This document shows positions 58,501-64,000 of a stretch of 64,000 nt of DNA, piece after piece. Both the position numbers and the translations under genes were made by a program. Source of the stretch: a bacterium (GTDB lineage: Bacteria; CSSED10-310; JAFGSJ01); NCBI GenBank assembly GCA_016934675.1, contig JAFGSJ010000065.1:43301-107300 (forward strand). The letters are read 5' to 3'. Within the stretch, counting starts at the first letter, position 1. The number at the start of each line of letters is the position of its first letter. The notes beneath the pieces were generated by a model. That model was given only the letters and a program-made list of their open reading frames with translations, was not told the DNA's origin and did not search any database.

Positions 58501-59273
58501 TTGTCAGCCGTGATCTCGATGATCTTGAAGCAGCGACGACCTATTCGAACCAAGCACTCGAACTCTATCGCGAGTTGGGTGACCGACACGGCGAGGGTAT
58601 CACCTTGATCAATCTGGTGGCCGTTCCCCTGGATCAAGGTCAGATCCATGAAGCGCTCGAGCTCTGTCAGCAGGCCCTGAAGGTGATCAAGACCGTCGGG
58701 AATCCGCGGGCGGAAGGACTGGCCTTGAACAGTTTGGCTGTGATGAAAACCGATCTGGGTGAGCCTCTGGAAGCATATGAACTCTTTCAACAAGCCCTCG
58801 GCCTTTTTCAGGAAATCGGTGAAATCCGCTGGACCGCTTATGTTCTGAAGGGTATTTCTCTGATTACCCGTCTGGTTTTTGCTGATTATGACCGGGTCGA
58901 CCTGCTCCTGAACGAAGCCATTTCCATTCTGGAGACCATGAATGATACGTTTGAACTGGTCAACTGCCACTGTCAGCGAGGTTTTAATGCTTTGGCCCGC
59001 GGACAGAACGCCTCTGATCAGATTGCTCTGATCGAACAACTATTAGCCACGACCAAAATCACCACGATAAACTATAGCGGCAGACTCCTGGAAAAACTCA
59101 AAAATAGTAACGAACTTTTTTTGACAGGGCATCACCATCTCTTGTTCAGGGGTGAATCCCTGCAATACATCAACCACCCTTTCCGGCAATGGTTGGCCAA
59201 GGCGGGGCATCTGAGCGAAGATCAGCTCCAATTATGTCAGAAATTTGATCCGGCAAATGACCAGGAACAATAA
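55599..59273 (+). CDS. Ser/Thr protein kinase-STAND/AAA ATPase-TPR regulator (paralogue 3)
   Basis: About 1224 residues, same architecture as the 37484 and 51048 genes. The kinase has GRGGMG, VALKTI, HRDLKPDN, VDFG and APEQ, with a hinge insert of about 105 residues of unrelated sequence. The ATPase has Walker [10 protein letters not shown] and Walker [14 protein letters not shown] units fill the C-terminal third (ALEEALELGNQLLQA, LGDRHGEGITLINLV), and the tail contains HHLLFRGES. The start is uncertain: ATG 55599/55602 has an AGAGAG just upstream, while ATG 55566 has no site; I chose 55599. It is downstream of the kinase-membrane protein pair and overlaps the end of a decayed methyltransferase on the other strand by 37 bases. 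Confidence 0.9.
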   Translation: MMIDVDKKDGPGVEYFGPYRVLGPLGRGGMGIVYKGVDSRSGQPVALKTIRLSNMKLLDSIRREIRALARLDHPGIVRIIDHGDRDGFPWYAMELLEGQTLRHYSALCSRSTLRASNQKPPGPAHDPDCDPAVMTQTCSEMAMTETNVTVDYVRGHPEAGQKADQSECLSGADGHIPVTPKDVTPQRSDSISHVRSVLTIIRRICNPLAYLHGEGIVHRDLKPDNIIIRADGMPVLVDFGLVIHVRGEVNRETISLDQGGSGTVCYMAPEQILGNLTDPRTDLYALGCILYELLTGNPPFHSITLSEIVQSHLRAQPQSLTAYLPGIPVALNDLVERLLAKDATRRIGYAADVASILASFGAENGWSSSGPKARPYLYKARFTGRTEHLEQLEGYLSDITHNRGGMVMVSGESGVGKTRLVQEFALQAQKMKITVLVGECSAEHKQPLDAFRRPLQMLADQCRERGVAETDRLFGKRGKLLAGYEPSLDGLPGQDNYPEPAYLPSAQARSRLFNYLWQTFQILTADGPILFVLDDLQWADDLTLGFLSFLIRHDHLSHIPLLIIGTIRLDEIPDELIIIRNDARVKCHDLDRMNYAAVGSMVGDMLAMPQVPEVFCSFLLQWTGGNPFFIAEFLRAAVEQGQLWRDQNGHWQIRQTREKTLSITDFEQLHLPASVVELVDTRLKALSEKHKLITALSAVYGREIPLPLLSELADMSVNDLDDCIRELEQRHIMVRSSHETLDFSHTTMRNVSYERIPAQLKVSYHNRVADEIERSYPLKLDEYYAALGHHWEMAAHSEKARTYYLQAAHHMAKQYAYGEAERLFRHSLRLSDAPSECSVKTRNALAGTVLQVQGRNNEALAEHQRALEEALELGNQLLQAQTMVNLGTTSWYLGKNKEAQSFFKQAIAIFQDLGERELLGPVIMNMAVMLRDLEGPQEALNMLKQSLIILEAAQNKAGMAKTLANMAIVSRDLDDLEAATTYSNQALELYRELGDRHGEGITLINLVAVPLDQGQIHEALELCQQALKVIKTVGNPRAEGLALNSLAVMKTDLGEPLEAYELFQQALGLFQEIGEIRWTAYVLKGISLITRLVFADYDRVDLLLNEAISILETMNDTFELVNCHCQRGFNALARGQNASDQIALIEQLLATTKITTINYSGRLLEKLKNSNELFLTGHHHLLFRGESLQYINHPFRQWLAKAGHLSEDQLQLCQKFDPANDQEQ

Positions 59274-59834
59274 GCTGCCAAGCATCGCATCATGTGTTCG
59301 TCATTGTGTCCGTCTGGCTCGATACTCCTCATAGCGGTATAAGTATAAGACCCATTCGTATCGCTATAAAGCAGATCGGGTCTGATCTCAGTGTGCTCGA
59401 AATCAATCAATTTACCCTGATAAAGGATAGCATGGGTCTTCAAGCCTGTCCCCTCGAGCAAGAGAAAGAGATCAGCCGGAGTGTAACAGCGTATGGATTG
59501 GACCCGGGCCCGGCTCTTGTCCTGGACCGGCTCCCAGATATCGATCCATCGGCTCTTGAGACCATCGTAATAGCAATATTCGGTCATAGCGACTGAACCG
59601 GGGACATGGTCCAATCTCTCCAGATGAATAGCCATGAGTGCAGAGATATTCAGCCGTCTCTCCGATCCCGGCTCCCAGTTCCAGAATACGTTTGTCAGTC
59701 TGACTACCATAGCTCTGAACGAGTTCCAGTCGACCCTGCAGATTCTCACCGTCATACCAGCTATCGCCCCACCACTCTACGGCTGAATCATAAAATGCCT
59801 TGATCCAGTCACGCTTGTTTTCTTGATGTATCAT
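59237..59834 (-). pseudogene. Decayed SAM-dependent methyltransferase (frameshift and internal deletion)
   Basis: The first frame, from ATG 59834 (AAGGAG upstream), reads as a methyltransferase N-terminus with motif I (RILELGAGIGETAEYL). After THGYS it runs into a short meaningless tail. A second frame picks up with a recognisable C-terminal part (VAMTEYCYYDGLKSRWIDIW, then IRCYTPADLFLLLEGTGLK) and ends at 59237. The joined product would be about 195 residues and lacks the middle of the SAM fold (acidic strand and motifs II-III). So a deletion as well as a frameshift near 59625 is needed to explain it. It overlaps the 3' end of the kinase gene on the other strand. Confidence 0.75.
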
Positions 59835-59913
59835 GAAACGAACTCCTTGTCCCCAAAATGGGTCCGAGAAAAAACTGTATCATAGAGACTCCTCAATAAA
59901 GAAGATCAAAAAG

Positions 59914-61671
59914 TCAAAATTTCTCCAGAAGAACGGTGTTGATCAATTCGGCAATTTTTTTATGTCCCGCTTCGTTGGGATGAACAACATCATAAAACAA
60001 GGTTTCAGGATCTTCACAAAAAGTGGCTTCTTGATTCAGGTCGAGATAAGCGATATCGTTTTCCTGACAAAAAGCACGCGTAACCTCGATCAATTTTTTA
60101 TATTTTTCTGGGAAGCCTTTATCAAGATAATTATAGATCTTGTTCCATTGCTCGAGGGAGCTCTGTTCGATCGGAGACAGAATTTTTTTATTCGTCAACT
60201 CCGGTTGAATAACAAGCAAGAAATCGGCCTGTCGAGCTTTGGCAAAGGCGTTCATTCTACTGATATTGGCAATATAGGTCGATCGGACTTCCTGATAGTA
60301 GCCCGCTTCTCGATAAGAAGTTTTAGTGGTCACAGGCAAAGTCCAGTCACTATTCTTGCTGCCTTGAGCCTTTCTCTTCTCTTTCAAAGCGTCAACAAGT
60401 CGCTGTTCGATTAATAAGAACACATCATTAAAACCGATCGGACCTTCTTTAACAGGCCATTTTCTGACATAGGAAAAAGGTATGAACACATCGTTCCAGC
60501 CATCAAAAACAATGTAGAGTGAAGGCTTGAAACGATCAAGGACATGGATCATCTGAGCTAATTCCTGCCCTGACAGATAACCTACCGTCCCGGCATTGAT
60601 AAAGCGATAGTCAGGATTAAGATGACCGAGTTGTGAGGCGAATGTGTCATTATCGGCAAATAATCCCTGACCAAATGCCGCCGATCCGCCCATCACAAAA
60701 GCTAGCCTATCAGATACCGATTCCCCGGAATAGGTCTGACGAAATCCATCTGGATCGATTGTATAACTGGCAGATTTTTGATTGGGATAATTGGCATACA
60801 GGGTGAACGGATCAAGCTTCTGTTTTAAATCTCCTTCGCGGTCACTGATTCTTTGACCATCAGAAGTAAAAAACGAAAGAGCGTACTCGCCGTTTTGTCC
60901 TTGGTAAACTACGGATTTTTCTGGCTTCATGAAAATAGTATACATCCCAAAGCCAACGAAACCGCTCACACCTAAAGATATCACAAAGGTGGTCAATGTG
61001 AGGAGTGCATTTTTTGTCAAAAATGAGGGACGAGAAGCTAGTTTGATCTTTGGAACAGTATAAACCCAGCCCAACATGATCAGATACCAGAGCACGCTTG
61101 CGCAGATGAAGGCTGTCAGAACATACACGCCCAGTCGATAGAAATTGTGTGCCCGGACAAGCGGGTAGTTAAGATCAAGACTTATGATCGGATCATTTGC
61201 ACCCACCACTGTATCTGCCAGATAAACATCATTGTCCCGACTGATCTCGCACACCTGTTGCAACGGTTTGATGCTATCCAGTTCGATACGCTGCACCGTT
61301 TGGTTTAAACCGTTGATGATTGCCAGATTCTTCAAACGAAACTGACCTTCACGGTTAAGCGGGTCTATCCGAATTAACTTAATCGGCTCATCGGGTAAGG
61401 TAAAAGTAAAATTAAAAAAGGTATCTGCTTTCGCGATGTGGCCTATGACGGAATCTTCCGCATTAAAGTCCCGACCGACATCAAAAAAAACCTGCACTAT
61501 ACCCGTGACCGTGGACTGAATGGAGAGAGTAAGATACCATTCTTGCCATTTATTCGACACTATGGTCAGAGATATGAGTGCAGTCACGATAATGAACGGA
61601 GTAAAGACTGCTAAAAAACCAGAACGTAAAGAGCTGCCTTTACTGAGGAATGATAAAATTCGTTTCTCCAA
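59914..61671 (-). CDS. Membrane-anchored SGNH/GDSL hydrolase family protein
   Basis: A 585-residue membrane protein. One transmembrane helix near the N-terminus (~17-38) is followed by an extracytoplasmic beta-rich region (~40-165) and two further helices (~172-200 and ~222-246). A C-terminal SGNH hydrolase-like domain (~320-585) has block I GGSAAFGQG (nucleophile Ser), block III-like GWNDVF (Asn) and the terminal DVVHPNEAGH (Asp/His). Such domains add or remove acyl groups on surface polysaccharides or lipids. The layout places the catalytic domain outside the cytoplasm. The ATG at 61671 is the natural start, though its ribosome-binding site is poor. It follows the DUF4139-like gene on the same strand after about 107 bases. 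Confidence 0.82.
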   Translation of the reverse strand: MEKRILSFLSKGSSLRSGFLAVFTPFIIVTALISLTIVSNKWQEWYLTLSIQSTVTGIVQVFFDVGRDFNAEDSVIGHIAKADTFFNFTFTLPDEPIKLIRIDPLNREGQFRLKNLAIINGLNQTVQRIELDSIKPLQQVCEISRDNDVYLADTVVGANDPIISLDLNYPLVRAHNFYRLGVYVLTAFICASVLWYLIMLGWVYTVPKIKLASRPSFLTKNALLTLTTFVISLGVSGFVGFGMYTIFMKPEKSVVYQGQNGEYALSFFTSDGQRISDREGDLKQKLDPFTLYANYPNQKSASYTIDPDGFRQTYSGESVSDRLAFVMGGSAAFGQGLFADNDTFASQLGHLNPDYRFINAGTVGYLSGQELAQMIHVLDRFKPSLYIVFDGWNDVFIPFSYVRKWPVKEGPIGFNDVFLLIEQRLVDALKEKRKAQGSKNSDWTLPVTTKTSYREAGYYQEVRSTYIANISRMNAFAKARQADFLLVIQPELTNKKILSPIEQSSLEQWNKIYNYLDKGFPEKYKKLIEVTRAFCQENDIAYLDLNQEATFCEDPETLFYDVVHPNEAGHKKIAELINTVLLEKF

Positions 61672-61778
61672 AACGCATTGTCCTCTGTCAAAACATCAGA
61701 AAAACATCGCACTTCCCTCAATCGCATCATATCTCAGCATTAACATGATTAGTTGAGCCTGTCAATCCCTGCTATTTC

Positions 61779-63548
61779 TTATCTCCAATAATAATTCCAG
61801 GAATAGAGCAGGTCGAAAGGTTTATCCGGTTCGAGTTGGACCGTCCAGGTGATTCGACCGATACCGTTGAAGTGTGACCACCACCAGGGCCAGGAAAACC
61901 AGCCCCACCAGTAGGGATAGACGTTCGAACCGGTCGAAAAGGAAGCATCCTCGAACACGTTAACCATCTCGATCCGCCCATCATGACTGACGGACTCGAC
62001 ATTTCCGATCACATGGCGAATCACTTCGACCTCGATTGGCTTTTTCTGGAAACTGGTCAAAGTGATCGTGCCTTTGAGATCGATCCGGCCGTATTGGTCG
62101 CCCTGCCAGGTCACGGCATTTGGTATGCGTTTCACTTCATTGTCCTGTTTCTTGACCTGGATATTGACCGCTGCGGTTATGTTCAGATCGGTTTCGGCCC
62201 CTGCAGCGGTATAGGTCATTAAACCCTGGGCCAGAACGCGTTCATCCCGGAGAATCAGGGCCGGAGCAGTGGTCAATGGATATTCAGCCTTGTTCGATAA
62301 ACGGATTTTATGATGGACTTTGGGTCCACTGAACAACCGGGCCAGTTCAGCTTGACGGCTGCTATCGAAATGACGCCAGACCTCAGCCGGCGGTGCAAAG
62401 GGAATATCCAGCGAGAAAACATCTTCATAAGGCAGGGTTGTTTCGGCGATCGTCAAAACCATTCGTTGCCCCTTTCGGAGCGTTATGTGATTAACGGTGA
62501 ATACATACAGATCTTCAGTGCTAGCGGATTCGGCCACTTCCGGTCCCAGATCGAGCGTCCGTCCCGTTCCTGCTTCTCCCGGACCTTCATTCATATAGTT
62601 CACCGGCATGACCTGTTGGGTCATGATCGCATTGGAAAGACCATATGCAGTCCGGGCATCATGCCGAAAGTAGCTTGAAAGTTCGGCCAACTCCTTTTGC
62701 ATCGAGATGGGGTCGAGTGTTTCTTTAAATTCAAAAGTCGGCACGCCAATAACCAGGTGAGTAGTGACATCGTCCAGATCGGCCAATTCGTTGATCAGCG
62801 TAGCCTGCAGGGTCACTCGCGCATTCCCCTGGCCATCGAGACTGATCCTGTAGTTGGGTATCCAACGTAATCCCAATTGCAGATAAAGCAGACCCACTTG
62901 GGCTTCCTGAGCCGGTTTTTGTCCAGCCCAATCCAGATCGAGGCTGAGCAGGTTACGGAATTCTTCACGTGGAAATTGTTTTTTATACTCCCCCAGAAAA
63001 GTGATATCCTGAATCTGTTCCAGATGCACAGCTTTCACCCCAACAGATGTTTTCAACAGGACCAGATTGCTTTGCTGGGTCAGCTTCTCACCGGAATGAG
63101 GTGGACTGAGAGCTTCCAACTCCTCCCCGCTCCGCTCGGGAATATCGAGGATGATTGCCTTATATGCAGAATCGTGCTCTGATGTCTTCTCAGTGATCAT
63201 GACCTCGGCCCCGATATTAGCTCTGATCAATTCGACCAGGTCCAGGGACGTATATTTAACGAGAACCTTGTGTTGACCGGCAGTCACCGCCTTTAGACTG
63301 GCCCTCTTGTCCGCGGAGAAAGGCCAGAATGTCCCGATGACCGGGCAGGGTAAATAATCCAGGACCACATCACCCGACTGGTTGACCGGCATCATGCCTT
63401 CATGAAGTACGAAAGCATGACCATCCTTGAACACCGTGACTTCCCGAACGGGCATGCGGGTCAATTGCTCCAATGGCCGAGCAGGTTCAGCCCAGCACAA
63501 CCCGGCTAATACAGAAGCAAACAAAACCAAAAAAAACAGTTTTTTCAC
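61779..63548 (-). CDS. Exported DUF4139-like beta-rich protein
   Basis: A 589-residue exported protein with a signal peptide (MKKLFFLVLFASVLAGLCWA). The start of the mature part (MPVREVTVFKDGHAFVLHEG) and the long C-terminal beta region (WIPNYRISLDGQG, then VHHKIRLSNKAEYPLTTAPA and ITWTVQLEPDKPFDL) resemble DUF4139/mucoidy-inhibitor-like proteins. I cannot confirm that family without a profile search. Near the C-terminus is an unusual tryptophan cluster (YPYWWGWFSWPWWW) that might bind a membrane or a sugar. AGGAGG lies just before ATG 63548. No lipobox is seen, so it is periplasmic or secreted. It is probably transcribed with the SGNH hydrolase gene. Confidence 0.75.
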   Translation of the reverse strand: MKKLFFLVLFASVLAGLCWAEPARPLEQLTRMPVREVTVFKDGHAFVLHEGMMPVNQSGDVVLDYLPCPVIGTFWPFSADKRASLKAVTAGQHKVLVKYTSLDLVELIRANIGAEVMITEKTSEHDSAYKAIILDIPERSGEELEALSPPHSGEKLTQQSNLVLLKTSVGVKAVHLEQIQDITFLGEYKKQFPREEFRNLLSLDLDWAGQKPAQEAQVGLLYLQLGLRWIPNYRISLDGQGNARVTLQATLINELADLDDVTTHLVIGVPTFEFKETLDPISMQKELAELSSYFRHDARTAYGLSNAIMTQQVMPVNYMNEGPGEAGTGRTLDLGPEVAESASTEDLYVFTVNHITLRKGQRMVLTIAETTLPYEDVFSLDIPFAPPAEVWRHFDSSRQAELARLFSGPKVHHKIRLSNKAEYPLTTAPALILRDERVLAQGLMTYTAAGAETDLNITAAVNIQVKKQDNEVKRIPNAVTWQGDQYGRIDLKGTITLTSFQKKPIEVEVIRHVIGNVESVSHDGRIEMVNVFEDASFSTGSNVYPYWWGWFSWPWWWSHFNGIGRITWTVQLEPDKPFDLLYSWNYYWR

Positions 63549-63732
63549 AGAACACCTCCTCCTTAATCCTACCGATCATCCTATTAAAATCTGTTACAAC
63601 CAAAAAACACAAAATCAAACGTCACCTGATCTAACAATCTCTCAGAAGAATAAGTTTCTTTTGATTCGGACTACTTGTGATCTCAGATGTTTGTTTTTTT
63701 TCGAAACTTGTCGCATTCAGCGTTCAGGTCTT

Positions 63733-63911
63733 CCTTTGCGTTCTCTGCGTTTCAGCCACACTCTCTTTTAACGCTGAGACGCTGAGGACGCTGAGGACGC
63801 CGAGATTTCTTCTTATCTTATCTTTTCTTTTCTTTTACTCTTTAACCGAATCTCCTCTGCGTTCCTTTGCGCTCTCTGCGTCTCTGCGTTTCAGTCACAC
63901 TCTCTTTTACG
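63733..63911. repeat. CTTTGCG/CTCTGCG intergenic repeat, two direct copies
   Basis: CCTTTGCG...CTCTGCGTTTCAG(C/T)CACACTCTCTTTTA occurs at 63733-63772 and again, slightly expanded, at 63864-63911. Between the copies are complementary strings (ACGCTGAGACGCTGAGGACGC). Repeats of this 'CTCTGCGTCTCTGCG' type are widespread in intergenic DNA of many bacteria. The open frames here (for example encoding VFLCVLCVSAT) are a by-product. The part of the gap before it (63549-63732) shows nothing. Confidence 0.65.
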
Positions 63912-63912
63912 T

Positions 63913-64000
63913 GGAGACGGGAGAGTAAGGCGGGCGTAACCCGCCTCCTCATCGAACCCGGCGTGCGGATTTCCCGCACCGGGCTCACCCACTGGTTTCA
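63913..64000 (-). other. Group II intron-like RNA segment at window edge
   Basis: Read on the minus strand, GAGCCCGGTGCGGG...CCGCACGCCGGGTTCGATGAGG is followed by a small GGCGGG/CCCGCC hairpin and TACTCTCCCG. This closely resembles the conserved RNA stretch next to the reverse-transcriptase gene of many bacterial group II introns. Any reverse transcriptase would lie beyond base 64000. The call rests on recalled motif similarity, not on a full secondary-structure match. Confidence 0.5.

Noticed and set aside
59833..60414. 193-codon open frame on the plus strand
   Set aside because: It is antisense to the SGNH hydrolase, which has conserved catalytic blocks over the same bases.
63427..63928. 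Two overlapping plus-strand open frames of 114 and 83 codons
   Set aside because: They run through intergenic repeats and the antisense of the DUF4139-like gene start. Their products are repeat-derived.
1..64000. tRNA, rRNA or riboswitch genes
   Set aside because: The gaps are short. None shows a cloverleaf, rRNA-like sequence or a known riboswitch core that I could recognise by eye.

Overview
The window reads as chromosomal DNA of a Gram-negative, free-living bacterium outside the well-studied lineages. An MltG transglycosylase, a PorV-like outer-membrane barrel, a TonB-type domain and lipoproteins imply two membranes. Strong AAGGAG-type ribosome sites and sigma70-like promoters are visible. 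The mix of very large secreted repeat proteins (kelch-like propellers, gingipain-type peptidases, 'VGIGT' repeats, acidic lipoproteins, FG-GAP/UnbV) with Ser/Thr kinase-ATPase-TPR fusions suits Acidobacteriota, Planctomycetota/PVC, Myxococcota or candidate phyla near them. The phylum cannot be fixed from this sequence alone. No rRNA, tRNA, CRISPR array, prophage or complete insertion sequence was found.

Layout. (1) 1-12.9 kb is a signalling block. On the plus strand lie the 3' end of a CheA-like kinase with a fused receiver and two receiver-histidine kinases. On the minus strand a probable operon runs FIST sensor protein -> 78-aa protein -> six-PAS/GAF/GGDEF/EAL cyclic-di-GMP protein -> lipoprotein with a pyroglutamyl-peptidase-like domain. 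(2) 12.9-26.5 kb, minus strand: an orphan citrate lyase alpha subunit, then a 2916-aa secreted protein with 21 kelch-like units and a C25 (gingipain-type) caspase-fold peptidase, then two further secreted proteins. (3) 26.7-37.5 kb is mostly housekeeping: type-3 prolyl-tRNA synthetase coupled to a PorV-like barrel, ribosomal protein S21 with its own promoter and terminator, MutS2, a methyltransferase, a repeat-bearing gap, an amidohydrolase, a TonB-like protein, RuvX and MltG. (4) 37.5-47.2 kb: a kinase-ATPase-TPR protein followed by a 1950-aa C25 peptidase. The latter is a paralogue of the 2916-aa protein with a different, probably seven-bladed, propeller at its N terminus and apparently an ACG start codon. 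(5) 47.2-50.8 kb, minus strand: LOG-family enzyme, methyltransferase with zinc ribbon, and FG-GAP/UnbV lipoprotein. (6) 51.0-59.3 kb: two more kinase-ATPase-TPR paralogues with a small membrane protein between them. (7) 59.2-63.5 kb, minus strand: a decayed methyltransferase, a membrane-anchored SGNH hydrolase and a secreted protein probably of the DUF4139 type. The right edge carries G/C-rich repeats and a motif resembling group II intron RNA.

Two paralogous families stand out. The first is a pair of giant exported C25 peptidases that share their C-terminal ~1250 residues but carry different propellers. The second is a trio of kinase-STAND-ATPase-TPR regulators, each with a long unconserved insert in the kinase hinge and a short conserved C-terminal tail. 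One kinase lies immediately upstream of one peptidase on the same strand, so a kinase-to-peptidase regulatory link is a testable hypothesis and no more.
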